A stretch of 5,604 bases of DNA from NCBI GenBank assembly GCA_946482585.1, contig CAMLSI010000359.1:1-5604 (forward strand), given 5' to 3'. Made by a program: the position numbers and the translations under genes. The number at the start of each line of letters is the position of its first letter. The first letter of the stretch is position 1. The notes beneath the pieces are model-generated. The model worked only from the letters and a program-made list of their open reading frames with translations. It was not told the origin of the DNA and did not search any database. The DNA is from an uncultured Lysobacteraceae bacterium (GTDB taxonomy: Bacteria; Pseudomonadota; Gammaproteobacteria; Xanthomonadales; Rhodanobacteraceae). This document shows, in pieces, positions 1-5,604 of this stretch.

Positions 1-1
1 C

Positions 2-1456
2 CCCTGTGCCGGCGCAGCCGGCGCGCCGGTCGTGACCGTCGACGTGGCGCAGACCACGCGTCGCCTCGATCTCGCGGTCAACGGCGGCGGTGCGGTCGCC
101 GCATCGCTCGGCGATGCCACCGATCCGGCCGCGGTCGACGGCATCGCGTTCAACTTCGCCGATCCCGACGGCGACGCGGCCGCGCTCACGATCACGGCGA
201 GCAGCAGCAACGCCGCCGTCGTCGTGCCCGCAGGTCTCGTCGTGAGCGGCAGCGGTGCGACGCGCACGCTGCGCATCACGCCGGCCGGCGTGGGCTACGC
301 GACGATCACCGTGCGCGCGACCGATGCCGACGACAAGGTCGGCAGCTATGTGATCGCCTATGCGGCCTCCGCCGGCGGCGCGACGCAGCGCGCCTACACC
401 GGCGCGAGCGATGCCTCGGCGGCGATCGCCAGCGGCGATCACCTGCTCGTCGCCGACGACGAAGGGCAGCGCCTGCAGCTCTATCCGCGCGACCGTTCCG
501 GACTCGCCGAGAACGGATTCGACGTCACCGCGTCGCTGGGCCTCACCGACATCGACGGCGGCGTGCCGCGCGAAGTCGACATCGAAGGCGCGGCGCGCAG
601 CGGCGATCTGATCTACTGGACCGGCTCGCACTCGAACAAGAAAGACAACGGCGCGGCGCGGCCGAATCGCCAGCGTGTGTTCTCGACGCGGATCGCCGGC
701 ACCGGCGCCACGACGACGTTGCAGTACGTCGCGCGCTACGACCATCTGCGCAGCGATCTCGTGAGCTGGGATGCGAACGACGGTCATGGTCTCGGCGCGA
801 ACGCGCTCGGTCTGGCTGCGAGTGCGGCGATCGGCGTCTGGCCGGAGCGCGACGACGGTTTCAACATCGAGGGTCTTGCGATCGCGCCCGATGCCGATGG
901 TCTTTATCTCGCGTTCCGCGCACCGCTGCTGCCGACCACGCAGCGGCGCAAGGCATTGCTGATCCATGCGACGAATCTGCGCGGCGTCATCGCCGCGGCA
1001 CCGGCGAACGGCTCCGCCGCAGCCGGCAGTGTGACGTTCGCGGCACCGATCCAGCTCGATCTCGGCGGTCGCGGCATCCGCGACATCGTGCGCGGCGGCC
1101 AGGGGCGCTATCTCATCGTCGCGGGCCCCACGGCCGTCGCGACGGGCACGCCGCCCTCGGATTTCCGTCTGTATGTCTGGAGCGGTGTCGCGGCCGACGC
1201 GCCGGTCGCACTGACCGCGGACCTGTCCGCGCTCGCCGCCGCCGGCAGCATCGAAACGCTGGGCGATTTCGACGAGAGCGGCTCGACGCCGCTCGAGCTG
1301 CTGACCGACAGCGGCGACACGGTCTGGTATGCCGACGGCGTCATCGCGAAGGACCTGGCCGAACCGCGCTGGCGCAAGTTCGTCGGCGCGTCACTGTCGT
1401 TGGCGGTGCCGCCCGCGAACGACCGCATTTTCCGCGATGCGTTCGAGGCGGATTGA
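2..1456 (+). CDS. Ig-like plus DUF3616 secreted protein, 5'-truncated
   Basis: The frame is open from base 2 and no start is convincing: the GTG at base 32 lies inside an already open frame with no Shine-Dalgarno sequence, so the gene probably begins upstream of the window. About 484 residues are visible. The first ~115 form a beta-rich Ig/cadherin-like module (FADPDGD near base 158, then TITASSSNAAVVV, RTLRITPAGVGYATITV and YVIAYAAS). The rest, starting near base 385 (RAYTGASDASAA, LLVADDEGQRLQLY), matches my memory of DUF3616, with its landmarks DIEGAA, YWTGSHSNKKD, RPNRQRVFSTRI and FNIEGLAIAPDADGLYLAFRAPL. DUF3616 has no established function that I know of; a beta-propeller-like fold related to esterase-like/phytase-like domains is an inference. 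The protein ends in ANDRIFRDAFEAD, a possible sorting tail. The lack of cytoplasmic motifs and the Ig-like domain suggest an extracellular or surface location. Missing N-terminal domains (signal peptide, perhaps an enzyme domain) cannot be judged. Confidence 0.85.
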   Translation, partial: PCAGAAGAPVVTVDVAQTTRRLDLAVNGGGAVAASLGDATDPAAVDGIAFNFADPDGDAAALTITASSSNAAVVVPAGLVVSGSGATRTLRITPAGVGYATITVRATDADDKVGSYVIAYAASAGGATQRAYTGASDASAAIASGDHLLVADDEGQRLQLYPRDRSGLAENGFDVTASLGLTDIDGGVPREVDIEGAARSGDLIYWTGSHSNKKDNGAARPNRQRVFSTRIAGTGATTTLQYVARYDHLRSDLVSWDANDGHGLGANALGLAASAAIGVWPERDDGFNIEGLAIAPDADGLYLAFRAPLLPTTQRRKALLIHATNLRGVIAAAPANGSAAAGSVTFAAPIQLDLGGRGIRDIVRGGQGRYLIVAGPTAVATGTPPSDFRLYVWSGVAADAPVALTADLSALAAAGSIETLGDFDESGSTPLELLTDSGDTVWYADGVIAKDLAEPRWRKFVGASLSLAVPPANDRIFRDAFEAD

Positions 1457-1468
1457 GGCAGCGATCCG

Positions 1469-2617
1469 CTAGCGCGGCGGCGCCGCATCCCCGCGCGGAC
1501 GCGGCGGAGGCATCGGAAAGCGCAGGTCGGCGCCACCTGCGTCCTTGACGATACGCGCGAGATCGCTGCCGAGCGCGAGCGTGAACGGCTCGGCGGTGTT
1601 GCTCATGAGCACGAGCGCCCAGCCGCTGTCGCGCGCACCGCGGAAATCCACGCCGATGCCGCGGGCACCGCCCGGATGACCGTAGACCACGTCGGCGCCG
1701 GCGTCGACGCGGACCATGCCGAGCCCGTGCGGCGGACGGCCTTCGCGCGGTCCCGGCAGATCGACTGCGGCGAACAGCAATTCCCGGCGCTGCGCATCGA
1801 GCAGCTTGCCGCCCGTCAGTGCGCGGTGGAAACGCAGCAGATCACGCGGCGTCGAATAACCGCCGCCGGCAGCGCCCCCGCGCGGCTCGGGCAGCACCGC
1901 ATAGGCTTCGAACCGGTCTTCGCCGCGGCCGCCCTTGTGCGGAACGGCCACGCCGCGAGCCTGGCCGTCGATCGCGAAATAACCGGTGTCGCGCATGCCC
2001 GCGGCAGCGAAGATGTGCCGGGCGACGTAGTCGTAGTAGTCCTCGCCGCTGACCGCCTGCACGATGAGCCCGAGCACCTGGAATCCGCTGTTGCTGTACT
2101 GCCAGCGGCTGCCCGGCTCGAACGCGGGCGACTTCTGCAGCAGCGGCCGGTAGTCGGCCAGGGAGTGCAGGCGTGCGCGCATCGCTTCGAAATCGGGTCC
2201 CCAGAAACTGCCGAGCCCGGAGGTGTGCAGCAGCAGCTGGCGCACGCTGACTTTTTCGCGCACGTCGGCAATCGGCCAGTCGGGCAGGTAGCGGCCGACG
2301 GGCGCATCCAGATCGAGCTTGCCCTGTTGCACGAGCTGCAGCACCGCGATGGTCGTGAACAGCTTGCCGGTGGAGGCAAGGTTGAAGCGCGTGTCCGCGG
2401 TGACCGCGGCCTTGCCGGCAGGATCGGCGACGCCGTAGCCGTGTTCGAACAGCACTCGGTCACCGTCGGCGACGAGTACGCTGCCGCTGAATCCGTCGGC
2501 AGCGGCCTGCTCCAGACGCGCCTGCAGCGCGTTCTGCAGTGCGGTCGCATCGGCGGCACCGGCGATCGGCGCCTGCGCGAACAACAGGAAAACCAGGCAA
2601 AGGCAGCGGCGCAGCAT
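1469..2617 (-). CDS. Exported serine hydrolase, beta-lactamase/EstB-like fold
   Basis: This 382-residue protein belongs to the beta-lactamase-related serine hydrolases (class C beta-lactamase, PBP4*/AmpH, EstB, LACTB relatives), which acylate a catalytic serine and act as esterases, D-aminopeptidases or peptidoglycan-related enzymes. Visible catalytic motifs are S82-T-G-K85 (SxxK, in NLASTGKLFTTIAVLQ), Y174-S-N176 (YxN, in WQYSNSGFQVLG) and H314-P-G316 (the HxG counterpart of KTG). LLLHTSGL (128-135) and the GGYSTPRDLLRF block (252-263) are also typical. Residues 1-22 (MLRRCLCLVFLLFAQAPIAGAA) look like a Sec signal peptide with cleavage after A-G-A-A; the cysteines at 5 and 7 do not form a lipobox. 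The tail is proline-rich. The ATG at 2617 was chosen because GAGG lies six bases upstream and the signal peptide begins there; a GTG four codons earlier is possible but lacks such a site. The open frame continues far upstream into the kinase gene, but that part is a shadow. The substrate cannot be told from sequence. Confidence 0.93.
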   Translation of the reverse strand: MLRRCLCLVFLLFAQAPIAGAADATALQNALQARLEQAAADGFSGSVLVADGDRVLFEHGYGVADPAGKAAVTADTRFNLASTGKLFTTIAVLQLVQQGKLDLDAPVGRYLPDWPIADVREKVSVRQLLLHTSGLGSFWGPDFEAMRARLHSLADYRPLLQKSPAFEPGSRWQYSNSGFQVLGLIVQAVSGEDYYDYVARHIFAAAGMRDTGYFAIDGQARGVAVPHKGGRGEDRFEAYAVLPEPRGGAAGGGYSTPRDLLRFHRALTGGKLLDAQRRELLFAAVDLPGPREGRPPHGLGMVRVDAGADVVYGHPGGARGIGVDFRGARDSGWALVLMSNTAEPFTLALGSDLARIVKDAGGADLRFPMPPPRPRGDAAPPR

Positions 2618-2623
2618 CGCGAT

Positions 2624-2627
2624 CCTC
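2624..2627 (-). promoter_or_regulatory. Ribosome binding site of the serine hydrolase
   Basis: On the minus strand GAGG is followed by six bases (ATCGCG) and then the ATG at 2617. This is a well-placed Shine-Dalgarno sequence and it decides the start in favour of ATG over the GTG at 2629, which the site itself overlaps. Confidence 0.65.
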
Positions 2628-2685
2628 ACGGCAGGTCGGCGGTCGTGCGGATCAGGATGCGGCTGCAGCGCGAACGGTCGCGGGA

Positions 2686-2705
2686 GCGGGGAAATCCGTC
2701 CCCAC
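2686..2705 (-). repeat. 7-bp inverted repeat in the hydrolase leader
   Basis: On the minus strand GTGGGGA and TCCCCGC can pair as seven base pairs (one G-T wobble) around a six-base loop (CGGATT), about 70 bases upstream of the hydrolase ATG. It could be a leader hairpin or an operator-like dyad; it lacks a T-run and so is not a clear terminator. Short dyads of this size also arise by chance in GC-rich DNA. Confidence 0.35.
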
Positions 2706-2730
2706 GCGCACAGGGCGCCGGTATGCGACA

Positions 2731-2759
2731 GCCCTCTGCCGGCCGCACCGGGACAGGGC
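2731..2759 (-). other. Imperfect hairpin after kinase stop, possible terminator
   Basis: Starting eight bases after the kinase TAA (minus strand), GCCCT pairs with AGGGC and, inside, CCGG pairs with CCGG around the loop TGCGG. Between these two stems sit one T-A pair and two mismatches. The position suits a 3'-end stabilising hairpin or a terminator, but the following bases (TGTCGCAT) contain no T-run, so intrinsic termination is doubtful. Confidence 0.35.
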
Positions 2760-2766
2760 CGTTGCC

Positions 2767-4500
2767 TTACGCCCGCCGCACCGCCTCGCGACAGATGCGT
2801 TCGATCTCGAACGGGTCGGCCGGCTTGACGAGGTGATAGTCGAAGCCGGCCGCACGCGAACGGCGGCGATCGTCTTCCTGGCCCCAGCCGGTCAGCGCGA
2901 TCAGCACGACATCGTTGCCGCGCGCATGGGCGCGGATCATCGCCGCGAGTTCGAGGCCGTTGAGCTTGGGCATGCCTACGTCGAGGAACGCGAGGTCCGG
3001 CGTGAAATCGAGCAGCGCGTCGAGCGCGAGTTCGGGATCGTAGACCGCGCGCACGATGTACCCCGACATGCCGAGCAGCTGAGCGAGTGTGTTGGCCGCG
3101 TCGCGGTTGTCGTCGACGATGAGGATGCGGCGACTGGCCGGCGTCGCATTGACGGGCGCCGCCGCCGCCGCGTCGGCGGCGGCAGTCGATTCCGCGGTGC
3201 GCGCCGCGCCGCGCGCGGCCAGCGGCAGGCGCACCTCGAAGCACGAGCCGCGGTTCTTGCCTTCGCTGCTCGCCCGGATGCTGCCGCCGTGCATCTGCAC
3301 GAGGCGCCGCACCAGCGTGAGCCCGATGCCGAGGCCGCCCTGCGCTCGCTCGAGCGAGGTATCGATCTGCACGAACAGGTCGAATACTTCGTCGAGCCGT
3401 TCCGGCGGAATGCCGATGCCGGTGTCGCTGATGCGCACGACGACTTCCTGTCCGTGGAGCTGCGCGCTCAGGGATATGCGGCCGCCGGGAAGTGTGTACT
3501 TCGATGCATTGTTTAGGAGGTTGCCGAACACCTGGTTCAGGCGCTGCGGGTCGCCGTCGACGAGTATCGCCGTCGCCGGCACGTCGACCGAGAGTTCGTG
3601 GCGCATGGTCTGGAGGTGCGGCAGCGTGGTCTCGACCGCGGTCGACAGCAGCGGGCCGAGTTCCACGAGCTGCCGGCGCAGTTCGATGCGGCCGTGCGTG
3701 ATCCGCGAGACATCGAGCAGATCGTCGACCATGTGCACGAGCTGGCGCAGCTGGCGGTCGATGACGTCGAGCGACTGGCGCTCGGGCGCACTCATGCATT
3801 CGTTCTGCAGCAGCCCCACCGCGCTGCGGATCGGCGCGAGCGGGTTGCGCAGTTCATGCGCGAGCGTCGCGAGGAATTCGTCCTTGCGCCGGTCGGCCTG
3901 GCGTAGCTTCTCGGCGAGCTGCTGCAGTTGCGCCTCGGCGCGGCGCCGCTCGAGCACTTCGGCCTCGAGCTGCGTGTTGGCCAGCGACAATTCGGCGTTC
4001 GCCGCGGCGAGCGTCTGCGACAGCGCCTCGAATTCCTGCGCGCGTTCCGTCTGCAGCGCGAGGTTGACCTTGACGAGACTCGCGTTCTCGCCGGCCAGCG
4101 CGCGGCGCTTGCGATAGAGCTCGACGAGCACGGCGACCTTGCTGCGCAGGATGTCCGGCACGAGCGGGACCTGCACGTAGTCGATCGCGCCGAGGCGATA
4201 GCCCTGCAGCCGGTCGAGGTCGCCGACATGCACGCCGGTCACGAAGATGATCGGCGTGTTCTCGAAGCGCGGATGCTGGTGGATGAGCTCGGCGGTCTCG
4301 AAGCCGTCCATGCCCGGCATGCTGACGTCGAGCAGGATCACGGCGAACTCGGTTTCCATGAGGCGCTTGAGCGCTTCTTCGCCCGAATGCGCCATCACGA
4401 GTTTCTCGCCGAGTTGCGCGAGCACGGCTTCGTAGCTCAACAGCCGTTCCGGCTTGTCGTCGACGAGCAGGATGTTGACCTTGTCGGATTCGCTCTGCAC
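2767..4500 (-). CDS. Soluble hybrid histidine kinase, REC-HisKA-HATPase-REC
   Basis: This 577-residue cytoplasmic protein has no membrane segment or PAS/GAF sensor. Domains in order: REC (about 8-127; acidic pair D14-D15, phospho-acceptor D58 in LLDVSMPGMDG, T88); a long charged helix/coiled coil (about 128-206); HisKA with H215 in LAHELRNPLAP; HATPase_c (about 318-427) with N box N327-N331, G1 DTGIGIP at 359-365 and G2 GGLGIGL at 388-394; an Ala-rich linker (about 428-456); and a C-terminal REC (458-575; D463-D464, acceptor D507, T537, K559-P560). All kinase residues look intact. The N-terminal REC has V111 (YVQVP) where receivers normally carry the Lys of Lys-Pro. Input is expected through phosphorylation of this REC, probably by the upstream hybrid kinase, with the coiled coil passing the signal to the kinase core. 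The start is GTG at 4500, the only start preserving the full first REC; it lacks a clear Shine-Dalgarno sequence and follows the upstream stop by nine bases. Output partner unknown. Confidence 0.95.
   Translation of the reverse strand: MQSESDKVNILLVDDKPERLLSYEAVLAQLGEKLVMAHSGEEALKRLMETEFAVILLDVSMPGMDGFETAELIHQHPRFENTPIIFVTGVHVGDLDRLQGYRLGAIDYVQVPLVPDILRSKVAVLVELYRKRRALAGENASLVKVNLALQTERAQEFEALSQTLAAANAELSLANTQLEAEVLERRRAEAQLQQLAEKLRQADRRKDEFLATLAHELRNPLAPIRSAVGLLQNECMSAPERQSLDVIDRQLRQLVHMVDDLLDVSRITHGRIELRRQLVELGPLLSTAVETTLPHLQTMRHELSVDVPATAILVDGDPQRLNQVFGNLLNNASKYTLPGGRISLSAQLHGQEVVVRISDTGIGIPPERLDEVFDLFVQIDTSLERAQGGLGIGLTLVRRLVQMHGGSIRASSEGKNRGSCFEVRLPLAARGAARTAESTAAADAAAAAPVNATPASRRILIVDDNRDAANTLAQLLGMSGYIVRAVYDPELALDALLDFTPDLAFLDVGMPKLNGLELAAMIRAHARGNDVVLIALTGWGQEDDRRRSRAAGFDYHLVKPADPFEIERICREAVRRA
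3161..3183 (-). repeat. GCC/GGC inverted repeat encoding Ala-rich linker
   Basis: On the plus strand GCCGCCGCCG (3161-3170) is followed by CGT and then its exact reverse complement CGGCGGCGGC (3174-3183), so a 10-bp perfect stem with a three-base loop is possible. Another GCC unit at 3158 allows register shifts. It lies inside the kinase gene and encodes the Ala-Asp-Ala run (about residues 440-448) that links the ATPase domain to the C-terminal REC. Such triplet tracts are prone to slippage in whole codons, which would alter linker length without breaking the frame. Confidence 0.6.
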
Positions 4501-4512
4501 GGCGGCGGCTCA
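4498..4512 (-). promoter_or_regulatory. Same-frame stop/start junction, likely translational coupling
   Basis: Read on the minus strand, the upstream gene ends in TGA (4512-4510), three GCC codons follow, and the next gene starts with GTG (4500-4498), all in one frame. No purine-rich Shine-Dalgarno sequence precedes the GTG (upstream bases read CATCGCTGAGCCGCCGCC), so initiation probably depends on ribosomes finishing the upstream gene. This is an inference from spacing. Confidence 0.5.
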
Positions 4513-5604
4513 GCGATGCAGCCACTGGCGCAGCACGGCCAGCAGCTGATCGGTGTTGACGGGTTTGGCCAGGTAGTCGGACGCGCCGGCTTCGAGGCAC
4601 TTCTCGCGATCGCCCTTCATCGCCTTCGCGGTCAGCGCGACGATGGGCAGGCTGCGGAACTGCGCGTCGTCGCGGATCGCGCGCGTCGTCTCGTAGCCGT
4701 CCATCTCCGGCATCATGATGTCCATGAGCACGAGCGCGATGTCGGGCGTGTTCTGCAGCCGCGCGATGGCTTCCTGCCCGGTCGCGGCGGTCACGACGTT
4801 GAGCCCATGACGTTCGAGCACGCTCGACAGTGCGAAGATGTTGCGCACGTCGTCGTCGACGACGAGCACGCGCTTTCCGATCAGCACCTCGTCGGTGTCG
4901 TGCAGGTGTTCGAGCATGCGGCGCTTGTTCGGCGGCAGGTCGGCGATGACGCGATGCAGGAACAGCGCGGTTTCATCGAACAGGCGCTCGGGCGACTGCA
5001 CGCCCTTGATCACGACGCTCTTGGCGGCCTTCTTCAGCAGCCTGGACTCGACGTCGCTGAGTTCCTTGCCGGTGAACACGACCACGGGCACGTCGAGCAG
5101 CGATTCGTCGGCGTGGATCTGGTTGAGCAGATCGAAGCCGGACATGTCGGGCAGGCGCAGGTCGAGCACGACGCAGTCGAACGCTTCGCCTTTCAGCGTC
5201 TCGAGCGCTTCGGCGCCGGTGCCGACGCTGACGATCTCGACGTCGTCGTGGGCGATCAGTTCGACGATGCTCATGCGCTCCGCGTCGTTGTCCTCGATCA
5301 CGAGCAGCCGCTTGGGCCGCGGCGCCGCGAAATTCTTGATGCGTTCGAGCGCGGACTTGAGACCTTCGGTCGTGACCGGTTTGTTGATGAACGAGAATGC
5401 GCCGCGCTCCAGGCCCTGCTGCCGTTCGTCCTCGATCGTGACCACCTGCACCGGAATGTGGCGCGTCGTCGAATCCTGCTTGAGCCGGCTGAGGACGGTC
5501 CAGCCGAGCATGTCGGGCAGGAAGATGTCGAGCGAGATCGCCGTCGGGCTGTGCTTGCGCGCGAGCGAGATCGCCTCGGTGCCTCGCATCGCGACGATGC
5601 CCTT
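4510..5604 (-). CDS. Triple-REC C-terminus of a large hybrid sensor kinase, partial
   Basis: The frame is open to the window edge (KGIVAMRGTEAISLA...); the internal ATG at 5589 lies within the first receiver domain and is not a credible start. The visible 364 residues form three receivers in a row. REC-a (truncated) shows phospho-acceptor D26 in SLDIFLPDMLGW, T56 and K75-P. REC-b (about 98-218) has E104-D105, acceptor D148 in LDLRLPDMSGF, T178 and K200 followed by Gly instead of Pro. REC-c (about 244-363) has D250-D251, acceptor D295 in LMDIMMPEMDGY, T325 and K347-P348 and looks fully canonical. Three tandem receivers with the phrase SLDIFLPDMLGW are, to my knowledge, the usual tail of large hybrid kinases with repeated HAMP or GAF domains, HisKA and HATPase_c; those parts would lie outside this window. 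It is immediately followed in the same frame by the REC-HisKA-HATPase-REC kinase, which is likely its operon and signalling partner. A stand-alone multi-REC adaptor is the alternative. Confidence 0.92.
   Translation of the reverse strand, partial: KGIVAMRGTEAISLARKHSPTAISLDIFLPDMLGWTVLSRLKQDSTTRHIPVQVVTIEDERQQGLERGAFSFINKPVTTEGLKSALERIKNFAAPRPKRLLVIEDNDAERMSIVELIAHDDVEIVSVGTGAEALETLKGEAFDCVVLDLRLPDMSGFDLLNQIHADESLLDVPVVVFTGKELSDVESRLLKKAAKSVVIKGVQSPERLFDETALFLHRVIADLPPNKRRMLEHLHDTDEVLIGKRVLVVDDDVRNIFALSSVLERHGLNVVTAATGQEAIARLQNTPDIALVLMDIMMPEMDGYETTRAIRDDAQFRSLPIVALTAKAMKGDREKCLEAGASDYLAKPVNTDQLLAVLRQWLHR

Larger units (their letters stand above)
2618..2766. other. Intergenic region between kinase stop and hydrolase start
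   Basis: This 149-base gap separates two minus-strand genes and is the largest non-coding stretch in the window. It holds the ribosome binding site and two short inverted repeats. I see no convincing sigma-70 -35/-10 pair and no -24/-12 (sigma-54) element, and no T-run that would make either hairpin a standard intrinsic terminator. Whether the hydrolase has its own promoter or depends on readthrough from the kinase operon is therefore open. No small ORF here is convincing. Confidence 0.6.

Noticed and set aside
1477..1486. Perfect 10-bp palindrome GCGGCGCCGC near the convergent stops, considered as a terminator.
   Set aside because: It has no loop and no T-run and lies in the coding end of the hydrolase; palindromes of this type are expected in GC-rich DNA.
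1676..3516. Long plus-strand open frames (1676-2836 and 2539-3516) antisense to the hydrolase and kinase.
   Set aside because: They mirror well-supported minus-strand genes, show no recognisable motif, signal peptide or ribosome binding site, and their composition follows from the codon bias of the opposite strand.
2618..3799. The hydrolase frame stays open about 390 codons further upstream (minus strand), which would make a 776-residue protein.
   Set aside because: That part lies entirely across the gap and the kinase gene in another frame, reads as Arg/Pro/Ala/His-rich low-complexity sequence with no domain, and would place a perfect signal peptide in mid-protein. It is a by-product of GC-rich DNA with few stop codons.
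3854..4600. A 248-codon minus-strand frame overlapping the junction of the two signalling genes.
   Set aside because: Arg/Ala/Pro-rich translation without domains, in a frame different from two clear REC-containing genes that cover the same bases.
5587..5589. ATG as a true start giving a 359-residue three-receiver protein.
   Set aside because: The frame is open to the window edge and the residues before it (KGIVA) continue the first receiver, whose acidic pair would be missing if translation began here.
2..5604. Search for a defence system, CRISPR, mobile element, toxin-antitoxin pair or RNA gene.
   Set aside because: No repeat-spacer pattern, transposase or integrase motif, toxin-like small gene or tRNA-like structure was seen on either strand; the four genes account for nearly all the sequence.

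Overview
The window is strongly GC-rich, densely coded DNA from what looks like a high-GC Gammaproteobacterium, most likely Lysobacterales (Xanthomonadales), Rhodanobacteraceae-like. This placement is an inference from base composition, the style of the hybrid kinases, and a C-terminal tail (IFRDAFEAD) that I associate from memory with secreted proteins of that group. No rRNA, tRNA, CRISPR array, transposase or phage gene was seen.

Layout: (1) bases 2-1456, plus strand, hold the 3' part of a gene for a secreted or surface protein with an Ig/cadherin-like domain followed by a DUF3616 domain; its 5' end lies outside the window. (2) Only 12 bases past its stop, and convergent with it, is the end of a complete minus-strand gene (1469-2617) for an exported serine hydrolase of the beta-lactamase/PBP4*/esterase EstB fold. 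(3) A 149-base gap (2618-2766) holds a good ribosome binding site and two short inverted repeats but no recognisable promoter. (4) Bases 2767-4500, minus strand, encode a complete soluble hybrid histidine kinase: REC, coiled coil, HisKA, HATPase_c, REC. (5) Bases 4510-5604, minus strand, encode the C-terminal 364 residues of a further protein made of three consecutive REC domains, almost certainly the tail of a large hybrid sensor kinase whose sensor and kinase parts lie beyond the window.

The two signalling genes (5 then 4 in transcription order) are separated by one stop codon and nine bases, in the same reading frame, so they are very likely co-transcribed and translationally coupled. Together they show five receiver domains and one visible kinase core, with no DNA-binding or enzymatic output domain and no Hpt domain. 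This points to a multi-step phosphorelay whose output partners are elsewhere. The serine hydrolase is downstream on the same strand and could be read from the same transcript, but nothing shows a functional link. The window looks like ordinary accessory signalling and envelope content; I did not find a convincing new system. The most notable points are the same-frame stop/start split between the kinases, two receiver domains with atypical residues at the conserved Lys-Pro site, and the short C-terminal tail of the DUF3616 protein.
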